A stretch of DNA of 64,000 bases from Trichomonas vaginalis G3 (Eukaryota > Parabasalia > Trichomonadida > Trichomonadidae), in contig NC_067206.1 in assembly GCF_026262505.1 (NCBI RefSeq), positions 17,008,641 to 17,072,640 of the forward strand, written 5' to 3'. Below, in pieces: positions 1 through 10,914 of the stretch. A program made the translations under genes and the position numbers. The notes under the pieces were generated by a model. That model ran no database searches and was not told the origin of the DNA. It worked only from the letters and a program-made list of their open reading frames with translations. Position 1 is the first letter of the stretch. Every line of letters starts with the position of its first letter.

Positions 1-110
1 TAAAAATAATACTGAATTTTTTAAAAAATCCAAATGTAATAAATGTAAGTGTTTATTCCTTAACTTCCTTTTTGTGATTTTTTGAATTTTCTTGTTTTTG
101 AAATTATTTG

Positions 111-1081
111 TTAATCTCTAAGATTTTTTTCGAAGCCTGGTTCAGCGCAGAGATCTTTTGTCCATTTGGGGCCTCTTTCCCAGGCCTCAAATGGAGTCAA
201 TTTCTCCCCAAAGAGTTTGAATAATGCGGAGTGTTTCCATACCCTATTATACTGGGAAACAACATTGGGGATGAACTCAAAGACGTTCACTCCAGGGTTT
301 GTCTTGAAAAGAGTCTCCCAACTCCTTTCAATTTTTCCATTTTCCTCTGGAGAGTACGGATGAGTTTTGAAATGTTTTATATTGAATTCTTGGCAAACCG
401 CTTCAAAATCTTTTCCAATGAATTCTGTTCCATTATCTGTGAGAATTCCATGTGGAACTAATTTGACTAAATCAATTGCGTGACGAAATACTCTGGCAGT
501 ATTTTTCATTTCTTTTGTATCGAAAACATCCCAGCAAATAATGTATCTGCTTCTGTCATCAAGAAATGAAATTAAATATTGAAGGTTACCGTTATCGTCC
601 TTCAGAAATTTCAAATCAGTATGCCACAATTGATTAACATATTGAGCAACGTATTCATGTGGATGTTCGTCGATTTTCTGATGCCTGTGAAATGTAAACA
701 AATGTTGTTGATTGAAAATTTTGAAAGCATCGTTGAATGTAAATCTTTCGACTTTTTCGAAATATGATTCTTTGATCCTTTTGTATCCAATGTCATATTG
801 TGCTTTAATTTCCAAAATTTTGTATACATCTTCCTCAAAAATTTTTTCTTTGGTCTTCCTCTTTCTTTTATTGGATAGCCGAGTAGTACGAAAATTTTTT
901 TCAAACGTTCTTTTCCTATTGAAAGTGTTTTTGCCGTATCTTCGAGAGTTACATTTGGATTATTAATGTATTCTTGATATTTTTCTTCAATTACGTTGAG
1001 AACCTGATCGGCGGGAACGGTTGGGAGTTGAAAAGTTTTAAGATCTTCTGGGTTTTCGAGACGAACCAAGATGTCTTCCAT
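111..1081 (-). pseudogene. rve-family integrase, array copy 1 (broken)
   Basis: Array copy 1 of the reverse-strand integrase that is whole in copies 3 and 4. It has an N-terminal helix-turn-helix-like part, a basic GRPKKK patch and an rve (RNase H fold) catalytic core. It is interrupted in this copy. The family resembles bacterial IS3/IS481 integrases and their eukaryotic relatives more than it resembles the Polinton integrase near 62.5 kb. The last codons lie close to the unit edge, 110 bp from the window start. Confidence 0.85.
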
Positions 1082-1662
1082 TTTTTAATTTGTAAATTTT
1101 TCAATTTTTCAAAAGATAATTTAAAAATACTAGTTATTTGATAAAATTTGTTTATTTTAAATAAAACAATTTTTTTGAAAAAATTATATTAATGATTTGA
1201 AGGCAAAAGCCAAAAACTTAATAGATAAAATGCTCTTTCTATATAGATCAACTTCTATTATTAAATTTATAAAAATGGAGAGATTTTGCAAATTATTTTC
1301 TAATATATTATATTTATAATCATTTTATTTATCCCATTAATAATTGTGAACCCAGAACATCTTCCCTTCAAAGTGCCAAGCATCAACACACATTCTCACT
1401 CACAAATTTTTAAAACTCATTGCCAAAAATTTAAAAAACTCACAATTTTTTTTAAATTGATAACCCTCAAACCGTTTCCAATCAATAATTTGAGAGTCTA
1501 TATGATAATGTAAAAGTTAAAACATTCAAGTATTTAAGTATTTCTTTAAAATATTAAGTTTTTTATTTTTCCAATAAAATTCTAATATCAAATATTTTTA
1601 TTTAACGATTAATTTTATTTATATTTTTATAGTTTTTTTAAGAAAAAATATTGTTAGGGTTT
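1082..1662. other. AT-rich spacer between divergent integrase and polymerase-side genes
   Basis: No gene is visible. It separates the reverse-strand integrase from the forward-strand small ORF and polymerase, so it should hold two divergent promoters. Positions 1362-1425 are an imperfect inverted match to 7651-7715 beyond the HNH tail; the shared core CATTCTCACTCACAAAT is perfect. This suggests relic terminal inverted repeats. The same spacer recurs in copies 2-4 (about 9810-10390, 16110-16692 and 22406-22988). Confidence 0.5.
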
Positions 1663-2138
1663 ATGGATTTTCAATTAATATACAAGATAATTCATGAATG
1701 TATATATTTCCAAGTTTTTAAGGATGCAACACTTTACATTTGTAAACTGTCAAAAATGAAGTCACGCTTTTTCATGCATTACAGCTTTGGAGACAACAGA
1801 TGGAAAAGTTTACTTCACTGACCAACAGTTCATTATAGAACATCTCATTGACTTAGAGTCGAAATATTCTAAACTTTACAACAAACACAAAAAGTTGAAA
1901 GGAAAACAAAAACAAATGGCATATGATATTTATGAAGATGTTGACGACACAACTGTTCCTGCAAGTGAAGTAAAGTCAGAGAACCGAAAAGTGACGAAAA
2001 CCGATAGAAGAAGAGAAACCAAAAACTGAAGATAAACCAAAACCAAAGTTTAGTTTCCAAACTAAACCAAGTCAACCTTCATTAGCTGGTATGGGTTGGC
2101 GTCAAAGACTTATGGCAGCAGGCGGTTATGTAAAGTAA
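1663..2138 (+). pseudogene. Small Lys/Glu/Pro-rich ORF, array copy 1 (broken)
   Basis: Copy 1 of the small gene that precedes the polymerase. It is open at 159 residues in copies 3 and 4 and interrupted here. See the copy 4 entry for what the protein looks like. Confidence 0.6.
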
Positions 2139-2180
2139 AGAAAAAATATTTTTTATTTTTATAAAAATGCCCCATATAGA

Positions 2181-4317
2181 ATGGATAGAAAGTCTGCTAG
2201 AATAAAAGCAGAGTTACAAAGATATGGTTGGAGAGTTTCGAAGAATTTTAAATATAGGAAGGGAAGACCCATAAAAGTCTATGACAAATTGTCTGGTCTT
2301 CGCTACGAAATGGATTTGGAAACAGCACGTGCCAATTATCCAAACAGACTAGAGAGGTTAGAAGAAGAACGTCTTATGGACATGCCTTTCGATGTTAGTG
2401 AACCTCAAGTTGAAGGACACGACGGCTTTGCCAGATTCTACTGGAAACATGACGAACAATTGCATCCTTTGAGAAGGAAAAAAGGAAAAGGTGAAGACGC
2501 ACATGCTCCCATGGAAAGAACAAGATATGCATATGAAAAGTATCGTGAAGTTAGAAGTCAAATTACATCTGGTCGAACCTTTACAGTAAACTTTGACGAA
2601 GGAAAGAACAAAGAAGGCTTCATGGGAGTACTTGCTGCAATTCAAGACGGAAATAAGAAAGGACACAATCTCAGATTGACCATAACAGATTTGGATGGTC
2701 ACATTTACTATGCACATGGCAATGAACAAACAGCCGCAAAACTTCTTGACGCTTTCAAGACTACAAAGAGAGAACAAATGGTTGACTCCGACTCAGACAT
2801 TTTGAATGCAATTGAAGGAATTGCAAGTGTCAATTCGAATGGTACCAACCTAACCCTCAAGCAGTCAGACAACATGCTGGATACTTCCCCTTCATAAATA
2901 AGTCTGACATTGACTTGACAAGGTATGGAATTTACAATTCAATTGAAACAATTGTCAATGAACCTTGCATTCTTACATGTCTCAGGAACTCTGGTCTTGT
3001 TACAGATGAGAAGATGAAGTATCTTGAGTCATGTGTGAAGACAAGGTACATTCTCAGAGGTCAATTGGCAAAAATTGCACCGTTGGCAAATGTCAATATC
3101 CGAGTCAACATACCTACAGCTAAAGGTTCTTCACATGACGACTATGTTGTTGACAAAGACTTACCATGGTTGAAGATTGTAATTGTCCACAACCACTTCA
3201 TGTTGAACGAAAGTCTTACAAACCCATTCTTTGGTAAAAGTAAGTGCAACATTGTCAGAGCTGTCAACATTCTTTTCAAGAAAGGTTTGTTGGAACCAAT
3301 TCCAGATGACAAGCTGACAGAAACTTTTGTACCAAAAGACGAAACAAACTTTTCATTGTTAGCAAGACCAAAAGTTGTTCCAGACAAAGTTCTAGTACAA
3401 AAGAAGTACACGGTTCCACAAGGGTTGGTATGTTCGGATACCAACCTGAACCAGAAGAACTTCCAATGAGGTTGCAAGAACTTCAAGATGCTATAAACAA
3501 ACTTCCATTGAGACATCCAATTGACGTCAAATTATATTGGAGAGCATCTGAGTTAGGTCAGAAGGTTTTATATGAAACAGGTTGCTTCGACGATGTTTAT
3601 GAGATAACAGGAGAAGTTTCTCAGAAGATAAGAGACTCACTTGAATTTCCACAAACTGGACCAATTGGTTGCAACAAGTTCGACTCAGATGAAAAGATAT
3701 ACTATGTCGACCTTAACGCTGCATACATGAGGTTTGTCCAATATATTCCGACTGGAATTCCAAACGAAGATGGTGAGTTCCCGGGAAGGAACTATACAGT
3801 TGGAAAAGTCATACAACAACTGTATGATATTAGGAAAGCTTCAAACCCCAAACTTGCAATGACACTCAAATTGCTTATGAATTCGACATGGGGATATTCC
3901 ATTAAGAAACCTCAAGAGATGAAGAGTAAACATTATGAGAAGGTCGACAACTTTGTTGAAGGGTTTTCTCCTTTTGTTTTGAAGTACGAATTCACTCAAG
4001 GTCAAAGTGGCTTAGTAACCACATTAAAACCTATTGTCGAACATTGGTCTTACCCTCAGTTCGCAAAGGCAGTCCTTGACAACTACAATGAGTTCTTCTC
4101 CGAAGTCAAATCCAAAGTCAAGGTTTACTATGAGAACATTGACGCACTCATGACGAACGAAGAAGGCTATAACAAACTCATTGAAATGGGAATGGTCGGT
4201 GAAAAGATGGGTCAATTCAAATTGGACAAAATTTTCACCGAAGTTCATGTCCTCTCCAAGCGTAAGTACTGGGGTGTTAAAGAAGATGGTGAAATAGTTA
4301 AACATTGCATGAAATAA
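2181..4317 (+). pseudogene. Polinton-type DNA polymerase B region, array copy 1 (broken)
   Basis: Family B, protein-primed DNA polymerase of the Maverick/Polinton kind. Visible landmarks are a basic N-terminus beginning MDRKSARIKAEL, a motif A-like YVDLNAAYM, a motif B-like KLLMNSTWGYSIKK and a C-terminal KRKYWG motif. The region is about 600-700 codons, clearly shorter than typical Polinton polymerases (over 1000 residues), and no exonuclease domain was recognised. It carries a small number of breaks, so it is treated as a fossil. The stop codon is followed at once by the convergent proline-rich ORF. Confidence 0.85.
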
Positions 4318-4324
4318 AAAATTT

Positions 4325-4549
4325 TTATTCGAATTTGAATTTAAATGTGGGAATTCTTGGGAACGGGAAAGGCTTATTTACTTGAGGAACAGGTAAAGGT
4401 GGTGGAGGTGGTGGCAACCAGTCCATTTTATATTCCTTCCTAGCTAATTTCCGTTTAATTTCATGGTCGCCCTCGGAGTCTTTGAATCGGACAGGTCGAG
4501 TTACACCATTCTTGGTCTCAAACTCATATATAACCTGTTTGTCTGTATT
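4325..4549 (-). CDS. Proline-rich ORF, array copy 1 (start lost into insertion)
   Basis: C-terminal part of a reverse-strand gene, convergent with the polymerase and only 7 bp from it. The protein has a run of seven prolines after KMDWL and an aromatic/proline tail. The unit's own sequence ends at 4549, where the IS3-like element is inserted, so the reading frame beyond that point is not native. Function unknown. The longer form is in copy 4 (25657-25956). Confidence 0.55.
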   Translation of the reverse strand, partial: NTDKQVIYEFETKNGVTRPVRFKDSEGDHEIKRKLARKEYKMDWLPPPPPPLPVPQVNKPFPFPRIPTFKFKFE

Positions 4550-4738
4550 GTTGTAAGACGAGTTACGGAAAGTGAGGTGAACCGAAAAAGTGACACTTAT
4601 TTGGTCGGATAAATTCCCTATATATTTACTTGTCAAAAAAAATCAGACTTTTTTTGCTTTAAAAAATTTATAAGTTAATTATTGAGAACGAAGGTGAAAG
4701 GAAATGGATATCTCTTACCTTTCATTCCCTCGAGAAAG

Positions 4739-4930
4739 TTCAAAAACTTGGGTGCAATCAGTTCTGATTGCACCCAAGTTTTTGAACTTTGTATAAGGAA
4801 TTGTTGGCTATGATGCACTGATCATGAATCAGTACATCATAGCCAACAATTCCTTCGCAAACAGCGGGAAACTTTGTCCGAATAGTTTTAACATTCGGAC
4901 AAAGTTTCCCAACTTTCAAGCCGAAATTCG
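4739..4930. repeat. Three long-stem hairpins in tandem
   Basis: Three near-perfect inverted repeats follow each other directly: about 4740-4787 (stem reading AAAACTTGGGTGCAATCAG), 4790-4856 (class I, starting AGGAATTGTTGGCTATGA) and 4865-4915 (class II, starting GGGAAACTTTGTCCGAAT). Stems are 18-30 bp and loops 5-14 nt. The class I and class II stems match hairpins in element A (30412-31735), which is otherwise unrelated DNA. Confidence 0.9.
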
Positions 4931-5269
4931 CGGATACCATTCACCAACTAGCTCTTGCTATGATGGTTATTAAAAATCAAGATCTATATTAAATTCAAAA
5001 TCTACTCAAAGTCACTAATGTTCGATTTCGGAGTGTCAAATTACTGTACTACAGTTGCTGCTTCTTCTGCAACTTGCGTATCTCTGTAACGAAGAAAAAA
5101 AATATGTAAATGTTTTAAAAAGTAAGTGTTTATTCTTATTAATCTGACTGAGCTTAGTAAGAAGATGTAATCGATATTGTTAATTTGTGTTAAAAATTAG
5201 ATTTTATTTTCGATTTTAAAATATTACCGAATTAATTTCTTTGATTGGCTCTCCTCTCGCGGAAATGTT

Positions 5270-6530
5270 GAAGAGAAATCCTCAAATCCTTAATTTCTCC
5301 ATCAACTTTCCAAAGGGGTTCTTTGGGGTATCATATTTTTCGCTGATATCATAAAATTTGTTTGGTGTAAACCAGGTATGTATTTCTGGATTTTTTGGTA
5401 ACTGTGTATGTGGTGTTGCGTTATAATTTTCGATTAAATTTTGAATTTGATCCAAGCTACCTCATCAACTTGAATATTCTGCCAAAATCTTTCGATTTTG
5501 CCATTCATGTAAGGGCAGTGTGGTATTATCGTGATTGATTCGACGTTTGCATTTTTTAATAAATTTTTGAAAACACCGTAGTTTTCAAGCCCATTGTCAC
5601 TCCATATGGCAAACGGTTTGCCATATACATCGAAACATTGTTGAATGACACGACTTGTTTGTGCCGCTTCTTTAGTTTCGAGATGTGACCAAGCCAAAAT
5701 TTTTCGTGATTTATCGTCAATAACGGCATATAGATATTCACCTTGGCGATGATTTAAAAAGTGAATATCTACATGCCATATTTCATTAACGTAAAAAGCT
5801 TCGTATTTTGTTTGACCTTTTGCCTTTGAATTTTTTGGCGGTTGTGCAAGATTGAGAAGTTTGAAACATTTATTAACAGTTCTTTCGGAAAATTGAATGT
5901 TCAATAATTTACGGTCAAAATAATCTGTAGTTTTTTCAAATGTTGAAGTTGTATTTGTGCGTATTGAATATGGGTCATCTTCTGAATTTATATCCGATTC
6001 TGTATCAATTGAATTTGGACTTGATGAAAATAATTCTTCGGCTGATGAATCGTCGGAATTTGAAGAGATTTCTGATGATAACTGTTCAGATGAACTTGAA
6101 ATGTCAGGAGAACTGTAATCAAACTCTGAATTTTGATTCCGTTGAGACAATTGTGGAATTGGAAAATGAATTTGAATATTTTGTTGATTTTGCATTTGCG
6201 ATTCAAGTATCATTTGACGATCTGTTATAATTCGGCCGAAAGCCCGGGAAATTCCTATTTTTTGAACTTTATTATGTAAATTTTGGACAGTATTTATTAA
6301 TTCTTGTGGTGGATCTTTTGGTTTTGGACCTGTACGTAATTTTGGAATTTCAATTTGATTGAAATTAAGAGCGTTTTTAAAAGTTTTATGTGATATTGTG
6401 GGAAGAATTCTTCCATCTGTTTAAAGGGACATTTTGGAGAACGGTTTCGACGTTAATACCGCTTTGAATTTGTTGATTAGCTTGATTTAACCATTCTAAA
6501 TCAATTAAATCGAAGATTCTACCACTCATT
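5270..6530 (-). pseudogene. Integrase/transposase of the IS3-like insertion
   Basis: The longest open part is 5434-6213 (259 codons, reverse strand). It holds a serine-rich linker and an rve catalytic core with the D, D and E signatures WHVDIHFL, WSDNGLEN and CPYMNGKIERFW. Homologous-looking sequence continues on both sides in other frames: a proline/lysine-rich N-terminal part ahead of it, and a C-terminal part containing YDTPKNPFGK after it. The gene is therefore recently inactivated or carries consensus errors. It is clearly a different protein from the array integrase, though of the same fold and with a similar DDE spacing. Confidence 0.7.
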
Positions 6531-6914
6531 TGAAAATTATAAGTTTTGAAAAAAACAGTAAATCATTATTGAATCTAAAAATATTTATGTACAAAAAGTC
6601 GGTATATATTCTATAATTATTTAAAATAATGAAAAAGTTGATTTGTGAATCATTGAAATATTAATGCTGTTATATATATATATATCAGATGATATAAGAT
6701 GATTTTTTTAAATAAAAAATAAAATTTAATTTTTTAATTGTTAAAATAAGAATAGTAAGCTTGACAAGTAATTTAAGTTTTTGCTTTGTAAAGTTATTTG
6801 GTTGGCAAATGCATTGTGTCACTTTTTGTTTGAGTTCACTTTCCGTAATTTGTCTTATGATAGTATTTTCGTCGACTATGGCACGAGACACGAACATTGA
6901 CCAAACGGACAAAA

Positions 6915-7191
6915 AGTGTCATTTCGGATGGTCAAGCAGCCAATCGCATTCGAGCACTTCGAAGAAGCCTTACGTTCCAAGGGAGAGGGTGTCTGGTGCA
7001 AGGCAGAGGTCATGAGACTCTACGAGCAGTACATCCTCAATGCCTGGGGGACAAATCGTCCTTGAATTGGCAATTCTACAACTCCTCTGGGACGACCTCC
7101 TACGCAACTGGGAAGATAACGAAAGAGCCCAATTCAAAGGTCGGGAGCTAATTTTCCAAATTACCATTAATAGTGCCTACTTATCCAACTA
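6915..7191 (+). pseudogene. 88-92 aa ORF, array copy 1 (broken)
   Basis: Copy 1 of the short forward ORF described at 13348-13614. It lies immediately beyond the IS3-like insertion and is interrupted here. Its codon use and GC content are visibly higher than the surrounding DNA. Confidence 0.5.
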
Positions 7192-7237
7192 AACACTTAA
7201 ATTTACTTGGGGTTTCCCCCTAAAATATTTTTTACTC

Positions 7238-7351
7238 TTAGAACCACTCGAGGTTCTCCTTACGGTTGTTGAGCTTGTCACCGTCAATGTGTCTGACCTT
7301 CGTCTTCTTGCCTGGATTTGGAACCCATTGAATTGCGACAAGCTTGCCCAT
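7238..7351 (-). CDS. HNH-endonuclease C-terminal tail, array copy 1
   Basis: A 37-codon reverse-strand frame, same as 13661-13774. It ends in the sequence VRHIDGDKLNNRKENLEWF, the characteristic end of HNH endonucleases of the homing or phage type. Confidence 0.6.
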   Translation of the reverse strand: MGKLVAIQWVPNPGKKTKVRHIDGDKLNNRKENLEWF

Positions 7352-7908
7352 GGAGTGTTGTGCATGAAAAATAGCGTGACTTCACTTTTGACAAAAAGTG
7401 ACACTATTTCTGATGGTTTTGTCATTTATTTGTCAGATTTATAAATGGATAATAATGCTGTAAATCAGATATTAATTAAAAATATTTAAGATTTATGTTC
7501 GAATTGAAAAGCAAAATGATATTTTTTTAATTGAAAAACGTTAATATCTGATATTTTGAAGTTTTTAATATTTGTTAGTATCTTAAATTATTGAATGCAT
7601 ACATTTTTTATGTTCTCAATTTTAAAAAATTGTGAAGAATTTAGTTTTTTGGAGATGGATGTTTAATATTTGTGAGTGAGAATGCAAGCAGGAGTTTGGT
7701 ACTTTAAGGCTAGGTTGAGATAGATTTCCCATTATATTATCTGTGAATATTTTGCTTGAAAATTCAAGATATAAAAATATATTATCAAAAAATTTTATAT
7801 TTTTAAATACAATAGGGTGGAAATATAGTACGATGAGATAGCAATGATATATTTTATAATGGGAGGTAATCTGAAGATAAGTAGCAAATTTTATGCGATT
7901 TGATTGGG

Positions 7909-8091
7909 AGTTGGAGGGTGTGAGTACTATAGCATGTAATAGTATCTCACACCCTCCAATTCTTCCTATGGCGCCGAAAAATTTTTGGTGAAATGCGACG
8001 ACATTTCACCAAAAAATTTTCGGCGCCATATAGAGAACTATAGTCTGCGAGGTACTGATTCTATCTATGTACCTCGCAGACCATAGTTCTC
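7909..8091. repeat. Three-hairpin cluster, array copy 1
   Basis: Three adjacent long inverted repeats: 7909-7962 (class I type, stem TTGGAGGGTGTGAGTA with GGAATTGG-like outer end), 7968-8029 (stem ATGGCGCCGAAAAATTTTTG, about 25 bp) and 8033-8091 (stem GAGAACTATAGTCTGCGAGG, about 23 bp). They follow each other with almost no spacer, as in the arrays at 4739 and 30412. The cluster is repeated in copies 2 (14333-14515) and 3 (20629-20811). Confidence 0.9.
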
Positions 8092-8355
8092 AGCCAAAAT
8101 GTCAAAAATTTCGGAAATTCGAAATAATTTTTTTTGAGAAAAAATTAACCGTTTAACATAATATTTATAATATTGCTTATTCAATTAGACGGATTAAAAA
8201 TTATATGTTTTTCTTTTTATTTTTTCAATTCAATTATTAGCTGACTCGAATTTGTATAAGTTTTTTAAAATAGATATCAAAATTAAATATAAAAAAGAAA
8301 ACAATTAAGAATATTAAAGTAAATTCTTTATTAAGAAACAATAAAATGAAAATAT

Positions 8356-8670
8356 AAAACTTTGTATGATTTGAGTGGATATTGAGAGTAATTTGTGAGT
8401 GTGCTTCAGCTGCATATGTAAGATTGTTCGGATTTAATTAAAAATTGTAAATTTTTTGTCTTTATATCAAACTATTCGACAAAACTTTGTATGATTTGAG
8501 TGGATATTGAGAGTAATTTGTGAGTGTGCTTCAGCTGCATATGTAAGATTGTTCGGATTTAATTAAAAATTGTAAATTTTTTGTCTTTATATCAAACTAT
8601 TCGACAAAACTTTGTATGATTTGAGTGGATATTGAGAGTAATTTGTGAGTGTGCTTCGGCTGCATCCGCT
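8356..8670. repeat. 125-bp tandem repeat, 2.5 units
   Basis: A 125-bp unit starting AAAACTTTGTATGATTTGAG begins at 8356, 8481 and 8606. The last unit is partial and ends in a variant (GCTTCGGC instead of GCTTCAGC). Between later array copies the same tract has only 1.5 units (14780 and 21076), so it changes length by whole units. It contains no gene and sits upstream of the next unit's integrase 3' end. Confidence 0.95.
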
Positions 8671-8838
8671 AATTCCTTCTTCATTCTTAACATTCTTTGT
8701 TTTATTTAGAACTATATTATCTTATTTCTAAAAATAATACTGAATTTTTTAAAAAATCCAAATGTAATAAATGTAAGTGTTTATTCCTTAACTTCCTTTT
8801 TGTGATTTTTTGAATTTTCTTGTTTTTGAAATTATTTG

Positions 8839-9809
8839 TTAATCTCTAAGATTTTTTTCGAAGCCTGGTTCAGCGCAGAGATCTTTTGTCCATTTGGGGC
8901 CTCTTTCCCAGGCCTCAAATGGAGTCAATTTCTCCCCAAAGAGTTTGAATAATGCGGAGTGTTTCCATACCCTATTATACTGGGAAACAACATTGGGGAT
9001 GAACTCAAAGACGTTCACTCCAGGGTTTGTCTTGAAAAGAGTCTCCCAACTCCTTTCAATTTTTCCATTTTCCTCTGGAGAGTACGGATGAGTTTTGAAA
9101 TGTTTTATATTGAATTCTTGGCAAACCGCTTCAAAATCTTTTCCAATGAATTCTGTTCCATTATCTGTGAGAATTCCATGTGGAACTAATTTGACTAAAT
9201 CAATTGCGTGACGAAATACTCTGGCAGTATTTTTCATTTCTTTTGTATCGAAAACATCCCAGCAAATAATGTATCTGCTTCTGTCATCAAGAAATGAAAT
9301 TAAATATTGAAGGTTACCGTTATCGTCCTTCAGAAATTTCAAATCAGTATGCCACAATTGATTAACATATTGAGCAACGTATTCATGTGGATGTTCGTCG
9401 ATTTTCTGATGCCTGTGAAATGTAAACAAATGTTGTTGATTGAAAATTTTGAAAGCATCGTTGAATGTAAATCTTTCGACTTTTTCGAAATATGATTCTT
9501 TGATCCTTTTGTATCCAATGTCATATTGTGCTTTAATTTCCAAAATTTTGTATACATCTTCCTCAAAAATTTTTTTCTTTGGTCTTCCTCTTTCTTTTAT
9601 TGGATAGCCGAGTAGTACGAAAATTTTTTTCAAACGTTCTTTTCCTATTGAAAGTGTTTTTGCCGTATCTTCGAGAGTTACATTTGGATTATTAATGTAT
9701 TCTTGATATTTTTCTTCAATTACGTTGAGAACCTGATCGGCGGGAACGGTTGGGAGTTGAAAGTTTTAAGATCTTCTGGGTTTTCGAGACGAACCAAGAT
9801 GTCTTCCAT
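8839..9809 (-). pseudogene. rve-family integrase, array copy 2 (broken)
   Basis: Copy 2 of the array integrase. The catalytic core and C-terminus are open (264 codons). The gene as a whole is interrupted in this copy. Function and family as for copy 3. Confidence 0.85.
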
Positions 9810-10390
9810 TTTTTAATTTGTAAATTTTTCAATTTTTCAAAAGATAATTTAAAAATACTAGTTATTTGATAAATTTGTTTATTTTAAATAAAACAATTTT
9901 TTTGAAAAAATTATATTAATGATTTGAAGGCAAAAGCCAAAAAACTTAATAGATAAAATGCTCTTTCTATATAGATCAACTTCTATTATTAAATTTATAA
10001 AAATGGAGAGATTTTGCAAATTATTTTCTAATATATTATATTTATAATCATTTTATTTATCCCATTAATAATTGTGAACCCAGAACATCTTCCCTTCAAA
10101 GTGCCAAGCATCAACACACATTCTCACTCACAAATTTTTAAAACTCATTGCCAAAAATTTAAAAAACTCACAATTTTTTTAAATTGATAACCCTCAAAAC
10201 GTTTCCAATCAATAATTTGAGAGTCTATATGATAATGTAAAAGTTAAAACATTCAAGTATTTAAGTATTTCTTTAAAATATTAAGTTTTTTATTTTTCCA
10301 ATAAAATTCTAATATCAAATATTTTTATTTAACGATTAATTTTATTTTATTTTTTATAGTTTTTTTAAGAAAAAATATTGTTAGGGTTTT

Positions 10391-10871
10391 ATGGATTTTC
10401 AATTAATATACAAGATAATTCATGAATGTATATATTTCCAAGTTTTTAAGGATGCAACACTTTACATTTGTAAACTGTCAAAAATGAAGTCACGCTATTT
10501 TTCATGCATTACAGCTTTGGAGACAACAGATGGAAAAGTTTACTTCACTGACCAACAGTTCATTATAGAACATCTCATTGACTTAGAGTCGAAATATTCT
10601 AAACTTTACAACAAACACAAAAAGTTGAAAGGAAAACAAAAAACAAATGGCATATGATATTTATGAAGATGTTGACGACACAACTGTTCCTGCAAGTGAA
10701 GTAAAGTCAGAGGAACCGAAAAGTGACGAAAAAACCGATAGAAGAAGAGAAACCAAAAACTGAAGATAAACCAAAACCAAAGTTTAGTTTCCAAACTAAA
10801 CCAAGTCAACCTTCATTAGCTGGTATGGGTTGGCGTCAAAGACTTATGGCAGCAGGCGGTTATGTAAAGTA
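10391..10871 (+). pseudogene. Small Lys/Glu/Pro-rich ORF, array copy 2 (broken)
   Basis: Copy 2 of the small ORF ahead of the polymerase; interrupted. The intact version is described at 22989-23468. Confidence 0.6.
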
Positions 10872-10914
10872 AAGAAAAAATATTTTTTTATTTTATAAAA
10901 ATGCCCCATATAGA

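Larger units (their letters stand above)
4550..6862 (-). mobile_element. IS3-like (IS3EU-type?) DNA transposon inside array copy 1
   Basis: A 2313-bp insertion absent from array copies 2 and 3, whose sequence runs uninterrupted across this site. GTATT is present once in the empty copies (13283-13287) and on both sides here (4545-4549 and 6863-6867), a 5-bp target duplication. The ends are imperfect inverted repeats of about 45 bp sharing TTACGGAAAGTGA and AAAAAGTGACAC. Inside are a reverse-strand rve integrase, a hairpin cluster (4739-4930) and AT-rich DNA. The integrase type together with TIRs and a short target duplication fit eukaryotic IS3-like elements, but I assign the superfamily only tentatively. 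Confidence 0.75.

Noticed and set aside
166-767. Forward ORFs lying over the integrase (and their repeats in other array copies)
   Set aside because: They are antisense shadows of the conserved rve integrase, recurring only because the unit is repeated.
2358-2777. Reverse ORFs rich in F, S and C over the polymerase regions
   Set aside because: Antisense shadows with no coding bias of their own.
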